Assembly: GCA_016706365.1 (NCBI GenBank)
Contig: JADJJU010000012.1
Location: forward strand, 1 to 64,000
Direction of reading: 5' to 3'
Length of the DNA: 64,000 nt
DNA from: Saprospiraceae bacterium
GTDB taxonomy: Bacteria; Bacteroidota; Bacteroidia; Chitinophagales; Saprospiraceae
A program made the translations under genes and the position numbers. The notes beneath the pieces are model-generated. The model searched no databases. It was given only the letters and a program-made list of their open reading frames with translations, and was not told the DNA's origin. Below, piece by piece: positions 43,786 to 53,117 of this stretch (its first letter is position 1; each line of letters starts with the position of its first letter).

Positions 43786-45037
43786 ATGAAAAATCTGGTT
43801 ATACTCGGAGCAGGTACTGCAGGAACCATGATGGCCAACCACATGATTCACCACTTGAAACATCCTGAATGGAATATCGCTATAATTGATGAAAAAGAGG
43901 AACACCATTATCAGCCGGGATACTTATTTCTGCCCTTTGACATTTATACTCCCAAAGATATTATCAAAACCATAGAGGAGTTTATTCCAAAAGGTGTTCA
44001 ACTCATCAAACAAAAAATCGATTTAATTCAACCAAAGGAAAACAAAATCAAATTAGCTGACGGAACGGAACTTGCATACGATATCCTCATTATTGCTACA
44101 GGTACCAAGATTGCACCGGAAGAAACAGAAGGTATGCAAGCTGAAGAATGGAAAAAATCAGTTTTTGACTTCTATACTTTTGAAGGAGCTCTCGCCCTTC
44201 GCGACAAATTGCGTGAATGGGAAGGCGGTAAATTGGTAGTACATATTACTGAAATGCCTATCAAGTGTCCGGTAGCTCCCCCTGTAATTTGCTTTCCTGG
44301 CCGACTCCTTTTTCAAGCATAAGCACATGCGCGATCAGGTGGAGATTACTTACGTAACACCTCTGAGCGGGGCATTTACAAAACCCAAAGCCACCGATGC
44401 TCTGGAGCATTTATTACAAGAAAAGAACATTCATATTGAAAGCGACTTTGCCATTGAACGGGTAGATAATGAGAACAAAAAAATTATTGATTACGGAGGC
44501 AGAGAAATAGCATTTGACCTGCTTGTCACTGTACCTACTAACAAGGGTGATGAACTGATCGGCCGTTCAGGTATGGGAGATGATCTTAATTATGTGCCTA
44601 CACATAAAGCTACATTGCAGGCTAAAAATTATAACAACATTTTTGTACTCGGCGACGCCAGCGACATTCCAGCTTCAAAAGCAGGTTCTGTGGCCCACTT
44701 TGAAGCGGAGATACTCACCGGCAATATCCTTCATTTCATTAACAAGGAGCCTTTGAAAGAAGAATTTGACGGGCATGCCAACTGCTTTATTGAAACCGGT
44801 AATGGCAAAGCACTGCTAATAGATTTTAATTACACCCATGAGCCAGTGGAAGGCTCCTTCCCATTCGCCGGCATTGGCCCACTGAGTTTACTCAAAGAAA
44901 ACCGTATGAACCACATGGGCAAACTTGCTTTTCGTTGGATTTACTGGAATGTACTGCTTAAAGGCACACACATTCCATTTGTTTCTGCCACCATGTCAGA
45001 AAAAGGAAGGAATTATGAAGAAATAACAGAACATTAA
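43786..45037 (+). pseudogene. Sulfide:quinone oxidoreductase-like FAD enzyme, one frameshift
   Basis: The first part holds the FAD-binding LVILGAGTAGTMMANHM and YDILIIATGTKIAPEETEG; it ends after EMPIKCPVAP. The frame then changes at CCCCC (44278-44282), after which LADSFFKHKHMRDQVEITYV (second part) continues with VTPLSGAFTKPKA, FVLGDASDIPASKAG and a C-terminal amphipathic end. A TAA beside the C run (44285-44287) suggests a base change as well. The single Cys in KCPVAP and GDASD...K pattern fit SQR-type flavoproteins, which oxidise sulfide or persulfide and reduce quinone. It heads an operon with DsrC- and DsrE-like genes. Confidence 0.78.
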
Positions 45038-45048
45038 AATAAACAGCA

Positions 45049-45357
45049 ATGGAAAGAATTATTGAAGGCAAAAAAATCACTGTTAACGAGGAAGGTTTTC
45101 TCAAAGATTTCAGTGAATGGGATAAAACAGTGGCCACAGTGCTTGCCTCAGAAGCAGATATAGTCTTAACACCAAGGCACTGGGAGGTACTGGAATATCT
45201 GCAGCAGCAACATAAAGATGAGGTGGCGCTAAGTATCAGGCGGATAGGCAAAAGCGGTGTGCTGGACATCAAAGAATTCTACCAGCTGTTCCCCATAGCA
45301 CCCTTAAAAACAGCTACGAAAATTGCGGGTATACCTAAACCTGCAAGTTGCATCTAA
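45049..45357 (+). CDS. TusE/DsrC-family sulfur-relay protein
   Basis: 102 aa, normal for the family. ITVNEEGFLKDFSEWDKTVA, LTPRHWEVLEYLQQ, YQLFPIAPLKTATKIAGIPK and PASCI match TusE/DsrC. The C-terminal arm keeps the penultimate Cys (C101) but has Thr where DsrC has its second Cys (ATK for ACK), so it would work as a persulfide carrier of the TusE kind, not as a DsrAB trisulfide substrate. It starts 11 bp after the SQR-like gene. Confidence 0.85.
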   Translation: MERIIEGKKITVNEEGFLKDFSEWDKTVATVLASEADIVLTPRHWEVLEYLQQQHKDEVALSIRRIGKSGVLDIKEFYQLFPIAPLKTATKIAGIPKPASCI

Positions 45358-45375
45358 TATTAAAACATAAATAAA

Positions 45376-45858
45376 ATGAAAGAAGGAAACGGAGCAATTA
45401 AAAAGATGATGATCATCATTTCGAAAGGAACACTGGAAAATGTATACGCTGGGTTCGTTTTGGCAAATGGAGCCCGAATGGAAGGCATCGGTGCGGAAAT
45501 ATTTTTTACTTTTTTTGGTTTGGAAGCGATTCATACCAAGAAGCTGGAACACCTGCATGTGGCCACTGTGGGTAACCCCGCTATGCATATTCCTACCATG
45601 TTAGGTGGTTTACCGGGAATGGAATCATTGGCAAGTATGATGATGAAAAAGGAAATGGAAAAAATCGATATGCCTGATATTCCTGAATTTTTAGACATAC
45701 TAACTGCTTCCGGAGTAAAATTGTGGGCCTGTAAACTTGCTATGGACATGTTCCATTACACAAAAAGTGACCTCTACGAAGGCGTTGAAGATGTAATTAC
45801 GGTTGGGGATTTTTATAACAAGAGTGCAGGCGAAGGTGTGCACATGCTTTTTATATAA
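45376..45858 (+). CDS. DsrE/F/H-like family protein
   Basis: 160 aa. The Rossmann-like DsrEFH fold is shown by KMMIIISKGTLENVYAGFVL, GAEIFFTFFGLEAI, and FLDILTASGVKLWACKLAMD, in which Cys in LWACKLAMDMF is at the usual position. The Met-rich middle (MPTMLGGLPGMESLASMMMK, shortened) is typical of the peroxiredoxin-family-protein/DsrE2 type. Expected to accept and pass on sulfane sulfur. Third gene of the operon. Confidence 0.83.
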   Translation: MKEGNGAIKKMMIIISKGTLENVYAGFVLANGARMEGIGAEIFFTFFGLEAIHTKKLEHLHVATVGNPAMHIPTMLGGLPGMESLASMMMKKEMEKIDMPDIPEFLDILTASGVKLWACKLAMDMFHYTKSDLYEGVEDVITVGDFYNKSAGEGVHMLFI

Positions 45859-46014
45859 TTTGCAGATTGCGCAGGCTCAATAGTAACTGATGTTTACAGC
45901 TGCTTACTATTTTCCGGCAATGAAGATTATCATAATTTAACATGAAGACACTCATTCATAGAACAGCTATATACTTCTACATTTAAAAGACAAATAATCA
46001 GCTATAGTAAAACT

Positions 46015-46719
46015 ATGGAACTTCAAGAAAATGAAACAAAACAAATGGTTTCAATGCCAAGAATTGGCGACAAAGCACCTGAATTTAAAGCGATAACTAC
46101 ACAGGGAGAGATTCAATTCCCTAAGGATTATGAAGGAAGCTGGGTTATACTTTTTAGTCATCCGGCTGATTTTACTCCTGTTTGCACTTCAGAGTTCATG
46201 ACCTTTGCATCACTTGAAAAACAATTTAATCAGGCTAATTGTAAGTTGATTGGATTGTCTATTGATGGTTTGTATAGTCACATTGCCTGGTTGCGAACGA
46301 TCAAAGAAAAAATTGAATTCAAAGGAATGAAAGACATTGAAGTCACCTTCCCTTTGATAGAAGACATTACCATGCAAGTAGCAACAAAATATGGAATGAT
46401 AATGCCGGGAGAAAGCAGTACAAAAGCAGTTCGTGCTGTATTCGTAGTTGATCCAAAAGGAGTAATCAGAACCATTATTTATTATCCACTAAGCCTGGGA
46501 CGTAATTTCGATGAATTGTACAGAGTTGTGATAGCACTTCAGACTGCTGATAAATTTAATGTTGCCACACCTGCTGACTGGAGGCCGGGTGATGATGTAA
46601 TTGTACCTACCGCCGGTTCTTGTGGCGTAGCAAAAGAAAGAATGGACAGCCAGGATGAAAACACGCACTGTTCCGACTGGTTTTTTTGTACAAAAAAATG
46701 GATAAAGAAACAGTGCTAA
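46015..46719 (+). CDS. Peroxiredoxin (AhpC/TSA, Prx6-like)
   Basis: 234 aa. Peroxidatic Cys57 lies in HPADFTPVCTSEFMTF, with PLIEDITMQVATKYGM, RAVFVVDPKGVIR and the long C-terminal arm ADWRPGDDVIVPT typical of the Prx6/archaeal branch. Further Cys in AGSCGVAKERM and CSDWFFCTKK may act as resolving residues. It reduces peroxides and hydroperoxides in the cytosol. Its place after sulfide-handling genes fits defence against reactive sulfur or oxygen species, but a 156-bp gap suggests its own promoter. Confidence 0.88.
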   Translation: MELQENETKQMVSMPRIGDKAPEFKAITTQGEIQFPKDYEGSWVILFSHPADFTPVCTSEFMTFASLEKQFNQANCKLIGLSIDGLYSHIAWLRTIKEKIEFKGMKDIEVTFPLIEDITMQVATKYGMIMPGESSTKAVRAVFVVDPKGVIRTIIYYPLSLGRNFDELYRVVIALQTADKFNVATPADWRPGDDVIVPTAGSCGVAKERMDSQDENTHCSDWFFCTKKWIKKQC

Positions 46720-46931
46720 ATGCGATCATTAAGAAATAGTTTCATTACTAATTGTTGAAAGTTTCTCAATTTTGGATGAAGCAGATCACAGCTGTTCATA
46801 ATATTCTTTGAAGTGTTACTGCGGACAATAAATCATCCTTCACAGGAATTAGATTTGCTTTGTCCGGGATACTTCTTTTAAAATATTTATCCTGCTTAAC
46901 TAAATCAAAAGCAAACGATTAAGTTAAAATG

Positions 46932-46951
46932 AACGTTTTAAAGTAAACGTT
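46932..46951. promoter_or_regulatory. 7-bp palindrome AACGTTT...AAACGTT
   Basis: AACGTTT (46932-46938) and AAACGTT (46945-46951) are exact inverse complements with a 6-nt spacer, 26 bp before the next start codon. Candidate operator. Confidence 0.4.
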
Positions 46952-46976
46952 ATCAAGCAATCTAAAAAATATAATT

Positions 46977-47369
46977 ATGAAAAAAGCAAGACTATTATTA
47001 GCCACTATTGTCTGCTTAAACATTGTTTTGACAGCTTGCAATAAAGATAATATCAGATGTACAAACGAATCTGAATTTTGTGGATTCATAAGTTCAGAAG
47101 AATTCGACAATACCGGGCCACTTACAGATACTTTCCTTAAGAGATTGGATAGTAATCTAAGTGCTCAGGAGAAGCTTGAGAGGCTTGTTAACTGGTTAAA
47201 ATGTAAAAGATGTGTTGCTAATGCTGAGATATTTTGTAATTCTTGTATTGAAACATATCCGGCACAAAGTGAATTAAAAGTTTGGTTCCTGATAAATGGA
47301 CAAGAGGTTGAAAAAACGCTGGATATAACTATGTCTGATCCTTTGCGATTCAGGACTTACCATGATTAA
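46977..47369 (+). CDS. Small Cys-containing lipoprotein
   Basis: 130 aa with lipobox LTAC. Cys pairs occur in NIRCTNESEFCGF and CKRCVANAEIFCNSC, enough for a disulfide-stabilised or metal-binding fold. Family not recognised. It stands alone between the peroxiredoxin gene and the carotenoid cluster. Confidence 0.65.
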   Translation: MKKARLLLATIVCLNIVLTACNKDNIRCTNESEFCGFISSEEFDNTGPLTDTFLKRLDSNLSAQEKLERLVNWLKCKRCVANAEIFCNSCIETYPAQSELKVWFLINGQEVEKTLDITMSDPLRFRTYHD

Positions 47370-47500
47370 GGAAATGTGAATATTTCCACATCTACATTCT
47401 TAGTAAATAGAATATAAGATTATATAACACCCGCATTCTTCGCCCCCAAAAACCAAAACTCCCCAATCCTGTTTATCTTCCGTCTATCAAAATCATTGCT

Positions 47501-48970
47501 TTGAGAGTAATCGTAGTAGGAAGTGGGATTGCCGGCATAGCAGCCGCTATCAGGATGGCTGTCAAAGGGCATCAGGTCAGCGTGTTTGAATCTAATTCAT
47601 TCCCCGGGGGAAAGCTTTCGTCCTTCTCACAGGATGGATATCGGTTTGATATGGGTCCTTCCCTATTCACGATGCCCATGTATGTGGATCGATTGTTTGA
47701 ATTAGCCGGTAAAAATCCTGCTGAGCATTTTAAATACAATAGACTGGAGGTTATTTGCAGGTATTTTTGGGAAGACAAAACTGAGCTCACGGCATTTGAT
47801 GATATTGAAAAATTTAAATCAAATGTGGCTCAGAATCTACAGATAGATCCTGTTGTCATAAGCGATATGCTGGCAGATAGTAAACGAAAATACGAACTAA
47901 CCGGCAGAACATTTCTGGAGCAATCCCTGCACAAGCTTGGTACCTGGTGGGACAAGGATGTACTGAAAGCATTGCTCACATTGTATAAGCTGGACATTTT
48001 CAAAACAATGCATACTGTCAATACCAGGATTCTGAAGCATCCCAAACTGGTTCAGTTCTACAATAGATTTGCAACATACAATGGTTCCGATCCTTACAGA
48101 ACTAGCGGTCTTCTGACTATCATTCCATACCTCGAACAAGGATTCGGAGCTTATATTCCGAAAGGAGGTATGAATAGTATCACTGATAGCCTGGTTGAAT
48201 TAGCTACATCTTTGGGAGTTGAATTTCATTTCAATCAAAGAGTGGATGAAATCACAATAGCTGACAAAAAAGCGTTCGGGGTCCGAATAGCTGAAAACCA
48301 CTACCCTGCTGAACTGGTGATTTGCAATATGGATGTTTTCTTTGCTTATGATCGCTTATTACCCGGCCAGAAGCAGCCCAAAAGAATTTTAAAGCAGGAA
48401 AAATCAAGCTCAGCTCTGATATTTTACTGGGGCATTAAGAAGGTATTTCCACAACTAGACCTGCATAATATCTTTTTCAGTGATAATTATAAAACTGAAT
48501 TCAAACATATCGCGGAAGGCAGGGTTTATCATGACCCTACTGTCTATGTAAATATAACTTCAAAATATGTTCCTGAAGATGCCCCTGAAGGCTGCGAAAA
48601 TTGGTTTACCATGATCAATGTACCCTACAACCAGGGACAGGACTGGGACGCCATAATTTCTAAAGCAAGGAAAGATGTACTGGGGAAATTGAGCAGAATT
48701 CTTGAAGTAGATATTGCAGCTTTAATAGAAACCGAAGAAATCCTGGATCCACGTACTATTGAATCCAAAACACATTCTCACTTAGGTGCATTATATGGAA
48801 CAGCTTCCAATCACAGAATGGCTGCATTTTTAAGACATCCTAATTTCTCTTCCGGTATAAGGGGATTATACTTTTGTGGGGGAAGCGTGCATCCAGGAGG
48901 TGGCATTCCACTTTGCCTGCTTTCTGCAGAGATCACAGACCATTTGATTCAGAATGACTATACATCTTAG
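47501..48970 (+). CDS. crtD: Carotenoid 3,4-desaturase (CrtD), CrtI-type flavoprotein
   Basis: 489 aa. TTG 47501 is the only start that leaves the FAD motif whole (VIVVGSGIAGIAAAIRMA). GYRFDMGPSLFTMP, SALIFYWGIKKVFPQLDLHN, VYVNITSKYVPEDAPEG and the C-terminal YFCGGSVHPGGGIPLC are features of the phytoene-desaturase family. The LFTMP and LDLHNIFFS elements match CrtD (1-hydroxycarotenoid 3,4-desaturase) better than CrtI, which has WYWMP. Overlapping with cruF and near crtZ, it would act in myxol/saproxanthin-type monocyclic carotenoid synthesis. No crtI, crtB or crtY lies in the window. CrtI is the main alternative. Confidence 0.82.
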   Translation: MRVIVVGSGIAGIAAAIRMAVKGHQVSVFESNSFPGGKLSSFSQDGYRFDMGPSLFTMPMYVDRLFELAGKNPAEHFKYNRLEVICRYFWEDKTELTAFDDIEKFKSNVAQNLQIDPVVISDMLADSKRKYELTGRTFLEQSLHKLGTWWDKDVLKALLTLYKLDIFKTMHTVNTRILKHPKLVQFYNRFATYNGSDPYRTSGLLTIIPYLEQGFGAYIPKGGMNSITDSLVELATSLGVEFHFNQRVDEITIADKKAFGVRIAENHYPAELVICNMDVFFAYDRLLPGQKQPKRILKQEKSSSALIFYWGIKKVFPQLDLHNIFFSDNYKTEFKHIAEGRVYHDPTVYVNITSKYVPEDAPEGCENWFTMINVPYNQGQDWDAIISKARKDVLGKLSRILEVDIAALIETEEILDPRTIESKTHSHLGALYGTASNHRMAAFLRHPNFSSGIRGLYFCGGSVHPGGGIPLCLLSAEITDHLIQNDYTS

Positions 48971-49613
48971 TGCCATGAGAAACAAGCAATACATATTTTC
49001 AGGTATCATGATTGTGCTGTATACTGTGGGAGTTTATGCATTTGCCACAGAATGGCAGACTGTCATTAATTTGACGCCATTACAACTGATCATCAGTACA
49101 GTCATTCTTTTGCTGGCTCATAGTCAGATTGATTCTGCTTTGATTAAATTCAGTATAACAGCTTATTTTATTTCATTTATAGCAGAATGCATTGGAGTTA
49201 ATACAGGGTTTCCATTTGGAGCGTACACATATCATGAAGTATTAGGCTATAAAATCCTGGAAACACCCTTGTTGATTGGGATAAATTGGTTGATGCTTTT
49301 ATTGGCAAGCCGCTCAGTAGTGGAAAGATTCTTTAGAAATAGAAGCCTATTGTTTCAAACTTTTCTGGCAGCACTAATCATGGTAGGACTTGATTTTCTT
49401 ATTGAGCCTATTGCAGTTCAATACAAATTCTGGACCTGGGCAGATTCAGAAATTCCCTGGAATAATTATGTTTCCTGGTTTATACTGGCCTTTGGACTTC
49501 ATTATTTACAGAGAAAAATGCTGCCGGTGTATAGCAACCTAAGCGCAGATGTATTGTTGCTATTACAAGTTTTGTTTTTCGGTACTTTAAATTTAATTTT
49601 ACTTAACTATTAG
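48954..49613 (+). CDS. cruF: Carotenoid 1',2'-hydratase-like membrane protein (CruF)
   Basis: 219 aa from ATG 48954, overlapping crtD by 17 nt; ATG 48975 is an alternative. Six or so membrane helices. The conserved PFGAYTYHEVLG, TPLLIGINWLML and GLDFLIEPIAVQYKFWTW are diagnostic of the CruF/DUF422 carotenoid family (PF04240). It adds water to the acyclic psi end of a carotenoid, giving the substrate for CrtD. Confidence 0.85.
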   Translation: MTIHLSAMRNKQYIFSGIMIVLYTVGVYAFATEWQTVINLTPLQLIISTVILLLAHSQIDSALIKFSITAYFISFIAECIGVNTGFPFGAYTYHEVLGYKILETPLLIGINWLMLLLASRSVVERFFRNRSLLFQTFLAALIMVGLDFLIEPIAVQYKFWTWADSEIPWNNYVSWFILAFGLHYLQRKMLPVYSNLSADVLLLLQVLFFGTLNLILLNY

Positions 49614-49619
49614 CTAACA

Positions 49620-50111
49620 ATGATTTCGATCTTCATTAATATTTCTATCGTTTTACTGGCATTTGTAGGCATGGAATTCATGGCATGGTTCACTCATAAA
49701 TATGTGATGCACGGCGTTCTTTGGTCATGGCACGAAGATCATCACAAGCCACATTTTCACAAGGATGGATTTTTTGAAAAGAACGATCTGTTTTTCCTTG
49801 TATTTGCGATTCCAAGTGCTATATGTTATATCCTTGGAACCAGCACCGATATGAATTATCTCTTGTATGTTGGTATTGGGATTTCCATATATGGCCTTGT
49901 ATATTTTCTTATTCATGATGTGTATATACATCAGCGCTTCAAATGGTTCCGACAATTAGACTCAAAATATTCCAGAGCTATTCTTCGTGCTCATGGAGCG
50001 CATCATGCTCATATCACTAAAGAAGCCGGGGAATCTTTTGGTTTATTGGTTGTCGCGAAAAAATATTACGCTCAATATCGCCGGAATAAACAAGCAATGC
50101 AAACAGAATGA
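49620..50111 (+). CDS. crtZ: Beta-carotene 3-hydroxylase (CrtZ)
   Basis: 163 aa, within the usual 150-175 aa. The four His clusters of the di-iron hydroxylase are present: HKYVMH, HEDHHKPH, HDVYIHQRF and HGAHHAH. Three to four membrane helices. It adds a hydroxyl to C3 of beta-ionone rings. It starts 6 bp after cruF and completes the set expected for 3-hydroxylated monocyclic carotenoids. Confidence 0.92.
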   Translation: MISIFINISIVLLAFVGMEFMAWFTHKYVMHGVLWSWHEDHHKPHFHKDGFFEKNDLFFLVFAIPSAICYILGTSTDMNYLLYVGIGISIYGLVYFLIHDVYIHQRFKWFRQLDSKYSRAILRAHGAHHAHITKEAGESFGLLVVAKKYYAQYRRNKQAMQTE

Positions 50112-50115
50112 AGGA

Positions 50116-50286
50116 ATGAGCAGCGAATATGAATTTGAATTTGACCTTCATGATATTCCTGCTCAGGACCATCGGATCAGACGATTTATAGAAAATGCAG
50201 AAGAGGCAGAGCCTTTAGATGCTCTGGCTTTTGCCGATAAAAATGGCATGAAGTCAATCAGGTCAGACCCGGAATCGGATCATTAA
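50116..50286 (+). CDS. Small acidic hypothetical protein
   Basis: 56 aa from ATG 50116, very acidic (EYEFEFDLHDIPAQDHRIRR and DPESDH at the end). No domain recognised. It lies 4 bp after crtZ, and its stop overlaps the next start (TAATG). Real but of unknown function. Confidence 0.55.
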   Translation: MSSEYEFEFDLHDIPAQDHRIRRFIENAEEAEPLDALAFADKNGMKSIRSDPESDH

Positions 50287-50678
50287 TGCATATTTTTATA
50301 AAAAATGGTGAATATGTTGTGTTTCACGATGAAGATATGATCAAAGGCCACTGGAATCAGCTGGAGGATCCTACACAAATTCTCATTATCACGGATCCTA
50401 CTCATTCAGTAAAGCAAGACTTAAAAACCGGTGGCATATATTCTATTGCTTGGCAAGACGATACTACACTAATCCTGGAAAAAGAAAATATTTCCAAATC
50501 GTCTGTTAACAGTCATTATCTATTGATGAGCAGTGTGAGCGGACAGGATGTAAGTTTTACAGATTTTATGGACAAAATGGAGAGCATGCATTTATCTACA
50601 AAGGCACCTTCAGTGGTGTATGTAGTGATTATTGTATTCATTTTAGTGATGCTGGTACTGTATTTCACTTTGCAATAA
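50286..50678 (+). CDS. Hypothetical protein with C-terminal membrane anchor
   Basis: 130 aa. The N-terminal 105 residues are soluble (YVVFHDEDMIKGHWN, TQILIITDPTHSVKQD), and residues 107-128 form one membrane helix (SVVYVVIIVFILVMLVLYF). No family recognised. Last gene of the carotenoid-linked operon. Confidence 0.6.
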   Translation: MHIFIKNGEYVVFHDEDMIKGHWNQLEDPTQILIITDPTHSVKQDLKTGGIYSIAWQDDTTLILEKENISKSSVNSHYLLMSSVSGQDVSFTDFMDKMESMHLSTKAPSVVYVVIIVFILVMLVLYFTLQ

Positions 50679-50741
50679 ATAAGCTGCAACCCGTAACGCA
50701 TACTATTAATAAATATATATACACTTTTTTATAATAATATT

Positions 50742-50773
50742 TTGGTGAATTAAATAATTTATTTTTACCTTTG
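50742..50773 (+). promoter_or_regulatory. Bacteroidota-type promoter of the L31 gene
   Basis: TTG at 50742-50744, 21-nt spacer, TACCTTTG at 50766-50773. The start codon is at 50795. Close match to the TTG/TAnnTTTG consensus. Confidence 0.75.
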
Positions 50774-50794
50774 CGTCCCTAAACGATAATTAAA

Positions 50795-51055
50795 ATGAAA
50801 AAGGACATACATCCATCCAGTTATAGAACAGTTATTTTCAGAGATATTTCTGTAAATGAGGACTTTATTGGCAAATCTTGTGCGAACAGCAAAGAGAAGG
50901 CAACATGGGAAGATGGAAATGAATACCCACTTATCAAACTTGAAATTTCTGCATATTCGCATCCATTTTTCACCGGAAAAATGAAATTTGTAGATACTGC
51001 GGGTCGTATTGATAAATTCAACAAGAAATTTGCAAACAGTAAGTTTGGAAAATAA
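50795..51055 (+). CDS. rpmE2: Ribosomal protein L31 type B
   Basis: 86 aa. MKKDIHPSSYRTVIFRDISV, TWEDGNEYPLIKLEISAYSH, HPFFTGKMKFVDTAGRIDKF and the basic end identify L31. It lacks the four Cys of the zinc-binding type A, so it is the zinc-independent type B form, common in Bacteroidota. Component of the 50S subunit. Own promoter and terminator. Confidence 0.95.
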   Translation: MKKDIHPSSYRTVIFRDISVNEDFIGKSCANSKEKATWEDGNEYPLIKLEISAYSHPFFTGKMKFVDTAGRIDKFNKKFANSKFGK

Positions 51056-51080
51056 TCCTTGAAAAACATATATCATTAAG

Positions 51081-51110
51081 AAGCCCCGTGAATTTTACGG
51101 GGCTTTTTTT
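51081..51110 (+). terminator. Rho-independent terminator after rpmE2
   Basis: AAGCCCCGT (51081-51089) pairs with ACGGGGCTT (51097-51105), followed by TTTTTTT. It lies 26 bp after the L31 stop. Confidence 0.9.
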
Positions 51111-51124
51111 ATTATTTTTGCAAT

Positions 51125-52342
51125 ATGAATAATCTGATTCTTTTTGATAGCGATAAGCGGGATCAACTCCTTCCCTTAACCTACACCAGACCTGTTTGTG
51201 AAATACGTGTTGGTATTCTCACAATACGTGAAAAATGGTCTCTTTGGATGGATGGAGTGGTTTCCTATATCACACAGGATTATCTTTCTGAGAAATTTCC
51301 TATTAATGTTGAAGACAGAAATTGGGTGAGTAATGGTTCCATATTGCCCAATGAACTTCTATGTCTTAAAAGAAAACAACTTAAGCTGAATGAAGCTTAC
51401 ATGAAGTCAGGTGAGCTCATTGCTGCCAGGCTGCCAGAAGAACAATTTCACAGATTGATGAATGGCGAAGATCTGGAAGATCTCATTGGATATGAACTGG
51501 AGAATGTTCCTTTTATCCAGATCAATCAATTGTGGGATATTTATAAATATAACAGTACAGCCATTCAGGCAGATTATGATTTTTTGACAAGAGCACGAAG
51601 TTCCCAGCCAATAAGTCCAACAAATAGAGTGATTGATCCGATGAACATTTTCATCGAAGAAGGTGCCAGAGTAGAATGCAGTAATTTAAATGCTTCCAGA
51701 GGTCCTATTTACATAGGAAAGTACAGTGAAGTCATGGAAGGCAGCAACATCCGCGGACCATTTGCACTTTGTGATCATAGTCAGGTGAAAATGGGTGCCA
51801 AAATCTATGGTGCTACTACCATCGGTCCTTACTGTAAGGTCGGAGGGGAAATCACTAATAGCGTCATGTTTGGATTCTCCAATAAAGCGCACGATGGCTA
51901 TCTGGGCAATTCAGTCATAGGAGAATGGTGCAATCTTGGTGCAGATACCAATAATTCTAATCTGAAAAACAATTATTCCGAAGTTAAACTTTGGAATTAT
52001 AAGACAGAGACCTTCAAACTTACAGGAGAAACATTCGTTGGGCTTTTCATGGGTGACCATTCAAAAGCAGCGATAAATACCATGTTCAATACCGGAACTT
52101 TGGTCGGTGTGTCTGCCAATATCTTTTCAGATGGATTTCCCCGTAACTTTATCCCTTCATTCTCATGGGGAGGTAAACAAGGTTTTAAAACATACAAGTT
52201 GCAGGAAGCATTTGAAACCATGGATCGGGTAATGGCCAGACGAGATAAATATCTCAATGAAACGGAGAGGCAGATCTATACTCATATTTTTGAAGAATCG
52301 GCTAAATTCCGTACCTGGGATAAAATCGAAAGCGATACATGA
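51125..52342 (+). CDS. GlmU-like protein (sugar nucleotidyltransferase/left-handed beta-helix)
   Basis: 405 aa. LLPLTYTRPVCEIRVGILTI in the N-terminal part and a later set of hexapeptide repeats (IYIGKYSEVMEGSNIRGPFA, VKMGAKIYGATTIGPYCKVG) give the GlmU-like layout found in Bacteroidota: degenerate nucleotidyltransferase plus left-handed beta-helix. The N-terminal GxGxRxx pyrophosphorylase motif is not visible. It probably contributes to UDP-sugar metabolism or acyl transfer. Next gene overlaps its stop (ATGA). Confidence 0.82.
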   Translation: MNNLILFDSDKRDQLLPLTYTRPVCEIRVGILTIREKWSLWMDGVVSYITQDYLSEKFPINVEDRNWVSNGSILPNELLCLKRKQLKLNEAYMKSGELIAARLPEEQFHRLMNGEDLEDLIGYELENVPFIQINQLWDIYKYNSTAIQADYDFLTRARSSQPISPTNRVIDPMNIFIEEGARVECSNLNASRGPIYIGKYSEVMEGSNIRGPFALCDHSQVKMGAKIYGATTIGPYCKVGGEITNSVMFGFSNKAHDGYLGNSVIGEWCNLGADTNNSNLKNNYSEVKLWNYKTETFKLTGETFVGLFMGDHSKAAINTMFNTGTLVGVSANIFSDGFPRNFIPSFSWGGKQGFKTYKLQEAFETMDRVMARRDKYLNETERQIYTHIFEESAKFRTWDKIESDT

Positions 52343-53031
52343 AAACTCTGATGGATTGGTTCAAAAAATACTGGAGCTATATTTCACCGGTACATCTGGA
52401 ATCAATTCAGGGATTGGAAAATCAGACACTATCAGTTTATCTGAGCAATGGTCGTTATCAACTGACCACTGAAAATGCTATCTATTCCTATGATGATCTA
52501 TATGACAATTTTTCCCTGGCTTTTGAGAAGCTTGACTGGAAACAGCTTCCTGAAAAATCTCATGTATTGGTTTTAGGATTGGGATTAGGTTCTATCCCTT
52601 ATATGCTGGAGAAAAAATTCAAGAAAAAATTTAGCTATACTGCTATTGAATTTGATGAATCTGTCATTTTTCTGGCATCCAAATACACTATACCCCGAAT
52701 GAAGAGCTCTATACAAATCATTTGCAGGGATGCTGCGTCGCATGTAATGGAAGATGAGGATGAATATGACATCATTTGCATTGATGTATTTCTTGATGAT
52801 GTAATACCGGATTCCATATCAGAAATAAAATTTCTATTGAACATAAAATGCCTGCTGAGCCCTGATGGAATTGTCATCTTCAATAGATTAAACAGAGAAA
52901 GAGATGAAAAAAATCATATCCAAAAGTATATAGATCAGGTTTTCTCAAGCGTTTTTCCTGATTATGGAAGTATTCAAGTCGAGGGAAATTGTATGTTGTT
53001 TTCTGATAAGTCTAAATTGGCCAATACTTAA
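52339..53031 (+). CDS. Spermidine-synthase-like methyltransferase-fold protein
   Basis: 230 aa. VLVLGLGLGSIPYMLEKKFK (SAM-type glycine motif), YTAIEFDESVIFLASKY, DIICIDVFLDDVIPD and LSPDGIVIFNRL are the order found in spermine/spermidine-synthase-like proteins. The polyamine-binding residues are not certain, so the substrate is open. Start overlaps the GlmU-like gene by 4 nt. Confidence 0.78.
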   Translation: MKTLMDWFKKYWSYISPVHLESIQGLENQTLSVYLSNGRYQLTTENAIYSYDDLYDNFSLAFEKLDWKQLPEKSHVLVLGLGLGSIPYMLEKKFKKKFSYTAIEFDESVIFLASKYTIPRMKSSIQIICRDAASHVMEDEDEYDIICIDVFLDDVIPDSISEIKFLLNIKCLLSPDGIVIFNRLNRERDEKNHIQKYIDQVFSSVFPDYGSIQVEGNCMLFSDKSKLANT

Positions 53032-53117
53032 AAACAGATTAAAATAAATCTGTATATATCTGAAAATGAGCGAATACCACTTGCTTTGTTTATTTTTGCA
53101 TAAATCAAGCAGACAAC

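Noticed and set aside
53092..53099. TATTTTTG as promoter of the response regulator
   Set aside because: The -7 element fits but no TTG lies at the right distance, so I did not list it.
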